Of a stretch of DNA of 64,000 nucleotides, positions 46,744 through 56,772 are shown piece by piece; position 1 is the stretch's first letter, and each line of letters opens with the position of its first letter. Made by a program: the position numbers and the translations under genes. The stretch is taken from NCBI GenBank assembly GCA_034401135.1, contig JAWZSP010000002.1, positions 3,472,001 through 3,536,000 on the forward strand, written 5' to 3'. Source of the stretch: Volutella citrinella. Taxonomy: Eukaryota; Ascomycota; Sordariomycetes; Hypocreales; Nectriaceae. The notes beneath the pieces are model-generated. The model was not told the origin of the DNA, did no database searches, and was given only the letters and a program-made list of their open reading frames with translations.

Positions 46744-46810
46744 CCGCAGTTGAGTGCGGTCGGCGCCGAAGTATGAGGCTTGGTTGAGCAGGCCGACGAT
46801 TCTCGGCATG
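46744..46810. repeat. diverged repeat, copy C (partial)
   Basis: Shares GCAGTTGAGTGC and GGCTTGGTTGAGCA with copy B but is shorter and more diverged. Confidence 0.5.
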
Positions 46811-46883
46811 AGAGAAGGAAAAAAAAACAAGAATTTAAAGCAAGACCTTTTCTGCCCTGGGACATTCGCAAATGATTGGTCAT

Positions 46884-47035
46884 TGCAGTTGAGTGCAGCA
46901 AATAACAGTGCAGTGAAGCAGTGAAGCCGAGCCTTGGTTGAGCAAGCTCGTGTTTGCGCAACGATCCATCCGCCCTGTCCCCGTCCTCAGCTCCATGTCA
47001 CCCCATCACACCGTCTAGTGGGACACCATCCTTGG
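46884..47035. repeat. diverged repeat, copy B
   Basis: Starts with GCAGTTGAGTGC, contains GAGCCTTGGTTGAGCA, GTGTTTGCGCAACGA and CCCCGTCCTCAG, and ends near GTGGGACACCA. Aligns with copy A (offset about 501 bp) and copy C. Confidence 0.7.
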
Positions 47036-47068
47036 TAAGTGTGCACTGACGTCGTAGCATCTCATCGC

Positions 47069-47404
47069 CTACTCAGCTGGCTTGGTGGTCAGGCGTGTGT
47101 ACATCCAATGTCCGTCCTCGCGACGGTTTCCCTCCGTGCCAGGAATAGGCAGCTTGAGGAATAGATGCTCCTGGTGGGCTGGAATGCTGGCGATGTATCG
47201 GGTTGGGCCTGTACCGCTTGGAATGGCTGTAGCAATGCATCCAGGAGGGACAGTGAACGCAGCATCGCGCTTCTTGTCGTGCTCTGGGTCTGTGCCGGGA
47301 ATCGGGCCAGGAACGATCAAGTCTTTCCAGGCGTCGGGGATGTTGTCCCGGAGAGGATAAAAAGAGCCATGCACGAGATTAAAGCTTGAAATGGGAGGCC
47401 CATC
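47069..47404 (-). pseudogene. orphan coding fragment, unknown family
   Basis: A minus-strand frame of about 110 residues with coding-like composition (DNIPDAWKDLIVPGPIPGTD; FTVPPGCIATAIPSGTGPTR; HLFLKLPIPGTEGNRREDG) and a stop at 47069. It begins just after an apparent acceptor (TTACACAG) but no upstream exon with a matching phase was found, so it is either the last exon of a decayed gene or a chance frame. Function unknown. Confidence 0.35.
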
Positions 47405-47409
47405 AACTG

Positions 47410-47439
47410 TGTAAGCTTAGGCCTGTCCTACTTTCGTGA
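47410..47439. repeat. 30-bp direct repeat, copy 1
   Basis: Identical over 30 bases to 48604-48633, where the sequence is coding (VSLGLSYFRD in the orphan gene). Here it stands alone, without the flanking coding sequence. Confidence 0.9.
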
Positions 47440-48225
47440 TTGTCTTAGGGAGGCCGTTTGGTCACCTACAAGGAGTTTTTGCATCGGTTGGCAACAGTGT
47501 ATTAGTGCCACTTGACAACTGGCAAAAAGTTGGCAACAGTTGCCGCCATGGCTGCCGGTGCAGACGAAGCTATCTCGGTTGACAACCCGCCACCCCCCTT
47601 CCACTCCCTCCCCTCCCCCTCTTAAAACTCATCACTCCTTCTGCCTTCTGCTTTTTCTTTTCTCCTTCTCCGACAGCCTCCTCTTTTCGGAGAGTCCTCC
47701 TTCTGACAGCACTTCTGCTAGTCTCTCTGTGCCTCGAGCACCCTCGCTTACAGTCGGTCAGTATTGCTTCCTTGCTGCCCCCAGCTCCCTCATGCTCACT
47801 CGCCGCCCTCCTGTCACTCATCGCAACACAACATCCTGCTCACATTATCCACTTACCCTGGCTTCTCTATTGCTTAGCCCTTCCCCTTGCCCAAAGTGCA
47901 CCTTGCCTGGACCCCTCGCCTTGCCCATGCCTCTCTCCTGCTCACATCTTGTAGTTGCACAGAAAACTCCCGTCGATTCTCGGAAACATGTCTAGCTCTG
48001 GGAAAGCGAAGACTGCTCGCAAGCCTGAGCGACCGGATCTTCCTGACCCTGCCCTTGATGTCTTGAAAGTCCTAGAATGGTTAACTCTCCTGAACACCAA
48101 CTTCCTGAGCCCCGAGAGCCGTGTTCTTTTCAACAACCAGGAATCATGGCACGCTTCATTGTTGCAATTCTCAACCAACTGCTCGATGGCCCATCTCGGT
48201 AAGTTGAAGCACCCAAGGGGCTTCA

Positions 48226-48330
48226 AATAAGCCTGCTCCTGATATAACCTGCTCCTCACATGAACCTGCTCCTCACACAAACCTGTCCTGACACAAGCTG
48301 TCCTCACGCAAAACTGTCCTCACACGCCCA
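48226..48330. repeat. minisatellite of about 18-20 bp units
   Basis: Five or so imperfect units related to AACCTGCTCCTCACACAA, drifting to CTGTCCTCACGCAAAA. It lies in the presumed first intron of the frameshifted orphan gene. Confidence 0.75.
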
Positions 48331-48603
48331 CCCCTTATAACATCCAGCAAGACTTGGTTCATTCTGCACTTTCTATTTGTATCATGCTGATTTCTTTAGG
48401 TCTCGTCAGCGCTCCACGTCTGCTTCGTCTCGCCAGTCTGCCCAGTCTGACAACACGGCCAAGGCCCCAGAGGAAGAGCAGGAAGAGGATGCAGAAGCAG
48501 CTTTAGCAGCGGAAGAAGCGTCCCAGGAACAGCTGGAGCGCCGCAATCGATTGAACGAGTATTCCGATATCATTGAGAAGCACCACCGCTTTTGGATTGA
48601 AGA

Positions 48604-48633
48604 TGTAAGCTTAGGCCTGTCCTACTTTCGTGA
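48604..48633. repeat. 30-bp direct repeat, copy 2
   Basis: Second copy of the 30-base identity with 47410-47439. It lies inside the coding part of the orphan gene. Confidence 0.9.
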
Positions 48634-49244
48634 CGTCTGCCTCTATGATGAGTGTGACGACCCAACCGAGCATCCGGCTTCTGCGATCATCAACGACTTG
48701 TCGTCAAAGTCAATGGTGCTCATGTACCTCCATTTCAATAAGGGGTACAAGCATTCGAAGGATCCTCCTAGGTCTTCCCTAAAGAACAAAGGGAAGGGGA
48801 AAGCGCTTGCAGCCACCCCAAACCACCCTCGACGTGTTTCTACGACTGGCGCAGCGGATGCAACCGACCGTTCGTCTTATTCCCCTTCTGGAGCGATTTT
48901 TGCATCTAGCGGTCGGTCTCCTCGTGCGGACGCTGGTACCAGCCGCAGCGCTGGGGGGCGAGACTCTTCGTCGCACCCTTACCCTTCCCACTCGGGGAAG
49001 ATTGCCCTTTGGTCCATCTGGCTCTGGGTCTGGGCCCAGCCGTGGATCCCCATCTCCAGCAGAAGGTTCTAGCTCTAGAAAGTATACTCTCAAGAGCCGC
49101 AAGATCATTGCCGAAGATTCGGATTCCAAGGAGAAGCGGCCTGCCAAGCGAGCGGAAATTCCCACGACTGAAATCGAGGACTCTCATAATTCTAAGTATC
49201 CCAAAGTGTCTGATAACGATCTCAGAAAGCAATATTTGAGGTAG

Positions 49245-49962
49245 AGGTCGGGAGATATAGTATACTCAATAGTATGGAAGTCATCACATCACGATTAAGA
49301 TGATAAAGCTTTAGAGGCTCTATGAAAACAAGGGGGGAAACACCACATTAGCGAAGATCTTAGTATAGGAACCCTGAAAATGCAGAAAAAGATTTCTCTT
49401 TGAATTTTTCGCCTGCCATGCTGATCGCAGATACTAAAAGTGGTGACAACGACGATGCTACTACTTAGACTACCTTTACTGATTACTATACATACGCGCT
49501 CTGGGGGTTTTTTAAACATCGGGTCAGACACCGCGTTAGCACCTAAGAAAGTGATGTGCATGTGCCAGGATCATGTTGACGGCAATTCATCTTGGGATTA
49601 AATAGAAGGACCTGTCGAAAATGAACATTAGTTCTTAGCAAGTATCGCCAACACGGCACAACTCGGACGAAGGCCGACGCCCGAATCACAACTAGGAACC
49701 GCGTCCATAGCCGCGAGAATGGCGCCTAGAGTATCATTTACAATACACTGCTTTCTAGATTTGTTTTGACGACCTGGGAACTCGGGGCTCTCACTTGAAG
49801 ACTTCGAAGTGCCGCGGAAGGGATGTTGCTAATAGACTCGGACGCAAGTCACGCTTCATGTAAAGGATGTTCTATTTCATCTTCAAGCCCATGTATCAAG
49901 GGGTGATCAACTACCGTCTAATGCTTGTCCGTATTATACAATTCTATATTTTGTACATGTCA
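49245..49962. other. AT-richer intergenic region
   Basis: About 700 bases between the orphan gene and the tRNase Z stop, with lower GC than surrounding genes. No recognisable gene; it may be decayed repeat sequence. Confidence 0.4.
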
Positions 49963-52662
49963 TCAGTTCTCCGCATCAGCCAGCATTTGCGCAACAACCG
50001 GCTGGAGCATGGCCGCCTTTTTGAAATCCCCCAAACGAACGCTCATGTGGTCGTACGCCATGAGCACCGCCCCGGCCTCGCCCGTCGCGTCGCTGTTGAG
50101 GGAGTCCGCCTTTGCGTAGCGCTGCGAAAAGTGCGTCAGCAGCGTGCGACGCGCCTCCATTCGCCGCGCGACGCCCAGGGCCTCGCCCATCGTCGAGTGG
50201 TGCTTCTTCCTGGCGTGCGACAGCATGTCGTCGTCAAAGGTGCACTCGTGGATGAGGAGATGGGTGCCCTTGCACGCGTCGGCAAAGTCATCCGAGGGCC
50301 GGCAGTCGCCCGAGTACGCGATCCGCAGCCCAGATGTCAGCTCAATCTCCGTGGCGTATGAGAGCCAGCAGTGCCGCACAGGGATGCGCTTGACGGCAGC
50401 CAGGCCATATTCGTTGAGCTCGCCGGCGGTGGCATGGGCGATGTCCCTATGCGAGGAGCAGCTCACAAAGCGCAAGCGGTGGAAGCCAAAGTCCTCGACC
50501 TGGGAGATCTCCTCCAGCATGGCCCGGTAGCGGGCGATGCAGGATACAGCCAGCTTGGCATTGTTGTCTTGGAGAGTCAGTTCGTACCACGCCTTGACGA
50601 CGCTGGGCGTGCCGAGATGGTGGTCGGCGTGAAGGTGGCTGATGACAATGCATTTCAGGTCACGGATAACTTCATCGGCCTCATCACCATACAGTCTCTT
50701 GATTTGGCCCAGCGTGCCCTCGCCGCAGTCCATGAGATAGCTGCCGATGCCCGGCACTCTGATGAGCGTAGCCGAAACATTGCGATACTTTCCAGGAACC
50801 GAGGAGCCCGTCCCGAGAGGGATGATCTCTGCGTCCCTGTTAGGGATATCAGTCTCGGCTTCGTCGATTTGCTGCTGAAACGCCGGTTCGGATGCCTCCG
50901 TCTGTAATCGCCGCGCAGTCTCGAGAATCTCATCGCTGACTGCATCGGCTGCCGCGAGCAGATCGGGAAATGGAGCCGCGTTCTCGCTCTGAAAAGTCAG
51001 ACGGGGCATAAACAGTGTTTTACTACCAGCCCTACCCAGCTCCACCTGGGGCCCAGCGGGAATCGGGCCCTTTACGGTATTGTCGTATTTGAGGAGGGAG
51101 AAGCGATCTGGGTCAACACGATGCAATTTCGTCTGGAGCTCAGCCGGTCCGGCATGGGAAAGCATGTTGGGGCATGTGTCCTTGGCAGAAAAGACATGCT
51201 TCATGTCGGGGTGATCGAGCACGAATTGCTGGATTCGGGCATCCGTGGCCATTCCCTCGCCCAGGATCCAGTAGCAGGCAACAATGTGCTTCATTAGTTC
51301 TGCATTGGACCACTCGGGGCGCTCCATGAACGAGTCGAGGAAGTCCAGGGACTCAATATCCGCAACAATGAAGCCCCGGCCTGGTTGGGTCTCCCCGAGG
51401 ACCATGCCTGGCGTCACAGTTGAGCCATCTGCCCCAGTTACGGACTGGCCTTGTGTCAACAGCTTGAAATCCTGCTGCTTTACGCCGAGGGCCTTGGCTG
51501 CGGCTGGGTTGAACTTGCCGCGGCGATCATGACACTTGGCAATGTACGATAGTGATGACTGGCTGTATCTGGTTGCGGGAATCGTCCGGTGTTGCAGGTC
51601 AATCGTCGGCACATCTCGTCCGATGTGGTCGTTTTGGGTAGGAATCACCCAGATTTTCGCGTCAGGGTCGGGAACCTCAGCGCCATCATCGGCGAATGGT
51701 CCTTCATAAAGACGGAAGTTCTTCCCCTCCCCCACCAAGGCCGCATCGGTGGACTTGACGTCCTGGCGTCTTTTCTGGATCATGATTCCATTTCCCTTGA
51801 GCTCCCCATTGAACATGACACTCTCGACAATAAACTTGGAAAGCATGGGATCGGACAGCGGGCTTTCGGGAGAGCGCAGTTCGTCGCCGTCCTCCTCGGC
51901 GCCCTCTTCCTGTCGGCGTCGCTTCTGTGAGCTGCCAGAGCGAGCTCTCTGTGCCGGCACCTTCCAGACCTGCAGGATGCCATCATCCCAGTCTGGGGAA
52001 AGCTGGTCTGGGTTCCCGGCCCTCACATCTTCTCGGTACTCGAACGTTGAGGCTTTGAGCGACTGTCGGAGTATCACAGAGCGGCACGAGGCCAGGGTGT
52101 GATTCAAATTCTCTGCGCCGTGGATCCCCAAGCTGGAGGGACCTGGCAAATCGATGAGTTTTCGCCCTTTCTGCCTCCGCTCCTCGTTTTGCTGCACGAC
52201 TGCCTCGCGGCTCGTCTCGAGAATTCCACCGGTAGTGAGGATGTATCCAAACAGCCCTCCTATCTGGTCCCAGGAGACGCTCCCACTCAGGAAAACCTGG
52301 TTTGTGTTTCCCATGGAGACTTTGCGGCTGTTGAAGGCTCGCTGGGTTCCCTCGGTGACCCGCCCGAAAACGTAGGAGTGTTTGTCGGTATGGACGTGGA
52401 TGCTGGTGCCCGGTGTGTCCACCGAGGGCACCGATACGAGCTCGATAGTCGAAGTCATTGGGTCTGTATTTTGTCGTGTAAATTGTTGTTTCGCGTGTCG
52501 AAATCGGGCGAGGCGGAGCGGGTCTCGCGCGCCAACTTTGTTCTTTCGCCAGGCGGACTGGGCGCTGGTTGTAAATCCTCGGCGGCAGGATGTAGTGAGG
52601 AAATGTGGACGGCTAAGGAGTGGGATTAAGTACTTGAGCCCATGCGAACCCCATGTTTCCAT
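49963..52662 (-). CDS. TRZ1: tRNase Z, long form (tRNA 3'-end endonuclease)
   Basis: Single exon, 899 residues from METWGSHGLKYL (52662). The frame is open upstream to 52776. From 52662 the leader (LIPLLSRPHFLTTSCRRGFTTSAQSAW) looks like a mitochondrial presequence; a further ATG at 52458 (MTSTIELVSVPS) would give a protein lacking it. The N-terminal half is the degenerate metallo-beta-lactamase domain of long tRNase Z. The C-terminal half has IIPLGTGSSVPGKYRNVS, the zinc motif SHLHADHH, GDCRPS and the HST/AXDGT-type loop. The enzyme cleaves the 3' trailer from pre-tRNA in nucleus and mitochondria; two starts would allow both from one gene. An acidic/basic insertion (KRRRQEEGAEEDGDEL) is low complexity. 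Confidence 0.96.
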   Translation of the reverse strand: METWGSHGLKYLIPLLSRPHFLTTSCRRGFTTSAQSAWRKNKVGARDPLRLARFRHAKQQFTRQNTDPMTSTIELVSVPSVDTPGTSIHVHTDKHSYVFGRVTEGTQRAFNSRKVSMGNTNQVFLSGSVSWDQIGGLFGYILTTGGILETSREAVVQQNEERRQKGRKLIDLPGPSSLGIHGAENLNHTLASCRSVILRQSLKASTFEYREDVRAGNPDQLSPDWDDGILQVWKVPAQRARSGSSQKRRRQEEGAEEDGDELRSPESPLSDPMLSKFIVESVMFNGELKGNGIMIQKRRQDVKSTDAALVGEGKNFRLYEGPFADDGAEVPDPDAKIWVIPTQNDHIGRDVPTIDLQHRTIPATRYSQSSLSYIAKCHDRRGKFNPAAAKALGVKQQDFKLLTQGQSVTGADGSTVTPGMVLGETQPGRGFIVADIESLDFLDSFMERPEWSNAELMKHIVACYWILGEGMATDARIQQFVLDHPDMKHVFSAKDTCPNMLSHAGPAELQTKLHRVDPDRFSLLKYDNTVKGPIPAGPQVELGRAGSKTLFMPRLTFQSENAAPFPDLLAAADAVSDEILETARRLQTEASEPAFQQQIDEAETDIPNRDAEIIPLGTGSSVPGKYRNVSATLIRVPGIGSYLMDCGEGTLGQIKRLYGDEADEVIRDLKCIVISHLHADHHLGTPSVVKAWYELTLQDNNAKLAVSCIARYRAMLEEISQVEDFGFHRLRFVSCSSHRDIAHATAGELNEYGLAAVKRIPVRHCWLSYATEIELTSGLRIAYSGDCRPSDDFADACKGTHLLIHECTFDDDMLSHARKKHHSTMGEALGVARRMEARRTLLTHFSQRYAKADSLNSDATGEAGAVLMAYDHMSVRLGDFKKAAMLQPVVAQMLADAEN

Positions 52663-53640
52663 CAGGAAGGAGGATAGCCAATCAACATGCGCTGCAGATG
52701 GTGCAGCTGCATTGATGGCTCTGGACCGGCTCGCTGCCCCACGAAACTTTTTTGGTGTTGCGGCGAGTGACTCCAATCAAGTCCGCGCTAGCATGAGCCA
52801 CACGGTGTGTCGCAGGATTACCTAAGACCATCACTACCCTATGCACACACGGATTGCAAATTTGGACGCGCGCATACGCTCTCACGGGCCTTGCGTTTGA
52901 GTATAAGTATAAAATTATTATAGGCGTATTAGAGTATGATTTATTTGACCTATTTGGTTCACTGGGCGGCAGTGATTTGGCCAGCTTGGTTGAGTTGTCA
53001 TCTCATTTCTGCAAGATTGGTACTTTGGGTAACCACCTTCCGTCAACTTGCGGCAAGCTAGCAAGAGTCACACCGAGCCTTGCGCCCCTTAGATGTATTG
53101 TCTCAGAAGAATGCTTTGGATGATGTGGTATCTGGGTAGCGCAACAGAAGACAGTCTTAATCCCTCCCTGGAGGTGGCATCTTGGGATGGACCCTACAAC
53201 GGTTGGTGTTCCGCCCGTGAACACCAGCGCTAAGTCACCATGGCCTTTATCTTATCTCTGGTGGAGCCATGACACAAATAACCAAGAGATTCTCAGACAA
53301 ACCCCAGTCTTCATTGAAAGCTTGTCGGAAAATCGGGGGATTGTTTTGCTGGCAGAGAGGGATGCAGACCTGGCACAAAAGAGTGAAGCTCCCAAGCTGT
53401 CCCTTCGACCTCACCACAACGCCAACCGAAAGATTTGCAACCCCCATCCTTGAAATCGATTGCGACAAAGGTGGGATGAGCTAGCACCCCGCAGTCATGG
53501 CATCCGTCTCTATCTGCCGTCGCTGCAACTTCCTATGGTTGCTTAGTTGGTACCCACATCTCCGGTGCTTATGAATCGTGAGGCACCTTCGTCCAGGGAA
53601 AAGCACCAGCCTGTCCATATATTCGCCGCTTCCCTTGTCC
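52663..53640. other. divergent promoter region between tRNase Z and flavin-reductase-like gene
   Basis: Shared upstream region for two divergent genes. AT-rich at 52895-52955. CT-rich just before 53641. No gene supported; small open frames here lack domain character. Confidence 0.45.
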
Positions 53641-54591
53641 ATGTTCTCGTTGCGCCTCCGCCCTATCCCTATCCCCAGACCTCTCTCCTCCCTTGCACGC
53701 AACCCCACTCGGTTGCCCTCACGCCCCTTCGCCATGGCTGATGCGATGAAGCGAAACCCTCACCCCAACTTCAAGGAAGTCGAGGCCTCGCGCCCCGAGT
53801 GGGACGCCTCGTCAAACATCCGCTTCACCAAGACGCCGGAGCCGGAATGGACTCTGGGGTCGGGCGCCAACCAGCTCGGTGATTCCAGCAAGGACGCCAA
53901 CCACGTTGCCATCGACCCCTACGAGGAAGGCCGCCCGGGCAGCTTCAACTACAAGCTGCTCATCTCTGCAATCACGCCGCGGCCAATCGCATTCATCAGC
54001 TCAAGCGCGCCCGATGGCTCGGCGACAAACCTGGCGCCGTTCAGCTTCTTCAACGTGCTGTCGCACGACCCACCGCTGTTTGTCGTCAGCATTGTGTCGA
54101 GCATCGCCAACGCCAAAGACACGCTGCGCAACATCGTCGACTCTGGCGAGTGTGTCATCAACATCATCTCGGAGCACTTCATCGAGGCCGCCAACGCCAC
54201 GAGCGTCAATGCGCCGTACGGCGTGTCCGAGTGGGAAGTCAGCGGGCTCACCCCGGCCAACGATTGCCAGACCGTCTCTTGTGCCAGAGTGCGCGAGGCC
54301 GTCGTGAGCATAGAGGCCAAGCTCAACATGACCAAGGAGATTGAAAGCCGCGCAAACCCCGGCAAGATTTCGACCACAGTCGTTATCCTCGAGGGGACGC
54401 GCTTCTGGGTGCGCGAGGATGCCCTCAATGAAGACAAGAACCTAGTCGACCTTGCGGTGCTGAAGCCTATGGGTCGGATGGGGGGAATCACATACGGAAG
54501 ACAGACGGACGTCATTGAGATTCCACGAGTTGACTTTGACAAGGATGTTGGAGGCATGGAGGGGTTGCAGAAGGCGCTGAAGAAGGACTGA
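53641..54591 (+). CDS. flavin-reductase-like FMN-binding split-barrel protein
   Basis: Single exon, 316 residues from MFSLRLRPIPIPRPLSSLAR; that leader is basic, lacks acids and resembles a mitochondrial presequence. An internal ATG at 53734 (MADAMKRNPHPNF) gives a 285-residue form; the frame also opens at 53578. The core YKLLISAITPRPIAFISSSAPDG...NLAPFSFFNVLSHDPPLFVVSIV and DTLRNIVDSGECVINIISEH are typical of the flavin reductase/DIM6 split barrel that binds FMN. GRMGGITYGRQTDVIEIPR closes the domain. The natural substrate is unknown; many fungal members are annotated only as oxidoreductase-like. It converges with the phosphodiesterase gene. Confidence 0.9.
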   Translation: MFSLRLRPIPIPRPLSSLARNPTRLPSRPFAMADAMKRNPHPNFKEVEASRPEWDASSNIRFTKTPEPEWTLGSGANQLGDSSKDANHVAIDPYEEGRPGSFNYKLLISAITPRPIAFISSSAPDGSATNLAPFSFFNVLSHDPPLFVVSIVSSIANAKDTLRNIVDSGECVINIISEHFIEAANATSVNAPYGVSEWEVSGLTPANDCQTVSCARVREAVVSIEAKLNMTKEIESRANPGKISTTVVILEGTRFWVREDALNEDKNLVDLAVLKPMGRMGGITYGRQTDVIEIPRVDFDKDVGGMEGLQKALKKD

Positions 54592-54940
54592 ATAATGCGG
54601 CTGTCATAACAGAACACCAGTTGCCATTACTCACGTCCATTTCTAGATGCTTGGGCTTCGGGCCCCTTTCTTCGATAGATCATCTACCTCGGGCGGATAT
54701 AGAACTTTCAGTCACCAGAGCAGTGCGGGGCATTTGTCCCTCTCAAAGAAAGCCCTGTTGCCAAAATTGACCAAAGCCAGGTCACATATCATCATTTCGT
54801 AACTAGGAGCATATATATAGGCATAGATATAAAAATCACCGGACCAGTCATAAGCCGGCGCCACATTGCGGGTATACGAGACATATATCCCAACTCCGGT
54901 AACCCTAACAGGTGCCCCAGATGCACAGAAAAACGGTCCG
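54592..54940. other. convergent intergenic spacer
   Basis: About 350 bases between two stop codons, AT-rich near 54800-54840. It should hold both polyadenylation regions. Confidence 0.4.
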
Positions 54941-56772
54941 TCAGAGGTAGAAGCTCTGGCCAGACTTTGAAATGATAAACTCACATCCCAGCTGGAATTC
55001 CTTCTCATAGTCTTGCAGCTGCTCCAAGATGGTATCCCCAACATCGGGGCCATCCGTCAGTCGTTCCTTGACGTGAATGATGACCACCTTGAGTCCCTCC
55101 AGGGGCCCCTTTGGTACTACCGCCATGGGCTCGACGTCCTTGAGCGAGAGCTCGCCGGTGGGGTCCGCAAGGTGGGGGATGTCTATCCCCGGGGTCTCGG
55201 GCGCGACACAGGCCTTGACCGTCTTGGGGGACACGGGGTCCTCGGGGGCGGCGCTCGTGTTCGAAATCTTCCTTCGCGGCAGGTCCTCGGTTGTGCTGCC
55301 CATGCGCTTGCGCTTCTTAGTCTCGAGGTGGCGCATCTTGCGTGCAACCTCCACCTCTCCTGCCAACGCCCGGAGCTCCTCCATGACAAAGACGGGCTTG
55401 AGGTGGCCAAAGAGGCGGTCGTTGCTCTGCGAGTCGTCGTAGCTGCACTCGATGAAGATGGCCCGCAGGTTACCGGCGGCGATCTTGGGAGCGGCTTCTT
55501 GCCATATCTGTAAGTTGCGCGGGCTCAGCGATATGCTGTCCGGCTCCACGTCGCCAAAGATGAGCACCTCGCGTCGCTTGCAGTGGTCCTGGATAAAATA
55601 GGCGCTCGAGTCGTACACGCACATTCGATCCTGGTCGGGCTGCGGGGATCCGCTGCGGAGGGTAGCTTGGCTGAGGAGGCCAGATGATCTAGGAGTGAGC
55701 TGGCTGTGGTGGTTGTGGAACTCCCTCCGTGGAGTCCCAATCATGATGCCGTCCTGGCTACCATATCGGGTTGATGCGCTCGACGCTGAGCCTCGATGAC
55801 TGTGCCGTTCGATACAGTGGCCGTGGCTGACACCCCACGTCTTGACCAGCAAACCGTCGCAGATTTCAATGTAACCTCTTCCCTCACCGTCGCCTAGGGC
55901 GGGGCTTCCCCCCTCTACAAGCCTCAAGTACGTCACCAAGCCGGCACCGTTGTTCTCGTCACTCAGGTTTGGCCAGATCACGTTGTTGAAAATGTGCGAT
56001 TTGAAGGCCTGTATCGTGTTGGGAAGGGCCGCGAGCTTTTTAGGACGAGTCCCGGGGAGGCCGGCAGTGTTGACGACGAAGCCCGAGATGTGGTCGAGGT
56101 GAGGATGTGTGATGAGATATGTATCCACCAGCGTGCGCGCGATGTGAGCGGCATTGGCGGAGGCGGACTTGTAGGGAAGCGAAAGGCCCGAGAAGGGACC
56201 GGTAGTGAGTGTGTAAGGAGTAGACGGTAGAGGCGATGGCATTGACTCCTCGAGCAGGCGGGTTATGGCGGAGAGATGCACGCCGGCGTCAACAGCAACC
56301 ACAGACCCGCGCCTCCATTCCTGGCCTATCGAACGAACAAGGAAAGCGGTGGTATTGGACTCCTGGGGACCACCGCCAGCACCCTTGAAAATGAATTAGC
56401 ATTCAAGCACAGTAGGCGTGGTGTGGTGTGGCAGGGTGATGTTGGTGTTGTGAGACTGAAACACGACCATTCGAGGTTCCGCCATAGCCAGGAAATTGAA
56501 GACAAAGACGTCTGCGCCGTCGGACAGTCATACACCAGCGCAATGAGACGCCTCCCTCGTGCGAGATCACATATCGAAGACACTCGTCCCGACGCCATGG
56601 TAACTTGAGGGCGACTCCACTGGACGAAACGTAACGACTGGAGCCGAACCACTGAATTGGGTCGAGCCAATGGGGCGATGATGCAAAAAGAATGCAGGGG
56701 ATACGATTGAAGGGGGGGGGGACTCACCAGCACAATAACCTGCAGCGCAGGCTGCTCCAGGTCTCCAGGCAT
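54941..56772 (-). CDS. PDE1: class II cyclic-nucleotide phosphodiesterase (low-affinity cAMP PDE)
   Basis: Two exons, 56772-56728 and 56383-54941, giving 495 residues. The short first exon (MPGDLEQPALQVIVL) leads into GAGGGPQESNTTAFLVRS. The class II signature is present as THPHLDHISGFVVNT, the metal-binding H-x-H-x-D-H of the metallo-beta-lactamase fold. Further blocks are VKTWGVSHGHC, AYFIQD, VLIFGDVEPDSIS and FIECSYDDSQSNDRLFGHLKPVFVMEEL. It hydrolyses cAMP to AMP and dampens protein kinase A signalling; yeast Pde1 is the homologue. A Ser-rich and a basic low-complexity insertion (KKRKRMGSTTED) interrupt the fold. The intron is 344 bases, long for this window, and begins GTGAGT followed by ten C. 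Confidence 0.95.

Larger units (their letters stand above)
46155..47987. other. repeat-containing intergenic region next to tRNA
   Basis: Holds at least three diverged copies of a short repeat, an orphan minus-strand open frame and a detached fragment of the downstream gene's coding sequence (all listed separately). From about 47575 to 47780 the plus strand is strongly C/T-rich, as expected for a promoter of the gene starting at 47988. Confidence 0.55.
47988..49244 (+). pseudogene. frameshifted orphan gene
   Basis: A CT-rich promoter precedes ATG 47988. Exon 1 encodes MSSSGKAKTARKPERPDLPD... and runs to a GTAAGT donor at 48198. Coding resumes in another frame by 48390-48470 (RSRQRSTSASSRQSAQSDNT, EEEQEEDAEAALAAEEASQ, EKHHRFWIEDVSLGLSYFRD, YLHFNKGYKHSK); a GCCCCAG acceptor near 48471 would keep phase. 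Near 48995-49000, at a GGGG run, the sensible frame shifts again: the first frame turns Trp-rich and stops at 49072, while another continues LPFGPSGSGSGPS...RKYTLKSRKIIAEDSDSKEKRP to a stop at 49244. No intron explains this shift. I do not recognise the family. The low-complexity Ser/Lys tail and the copied fragment upstream suggest a repeated, decaying family. Confidence 0.5.

Noticed and set aside
46426..49244. An intact transposon or LTR retroelement beside the tRNA
   Set aside because: No reverse transcriptase, integrase or transposase motif, no terminal repeats with target-site duplication were found; only diverged short repeats remain.
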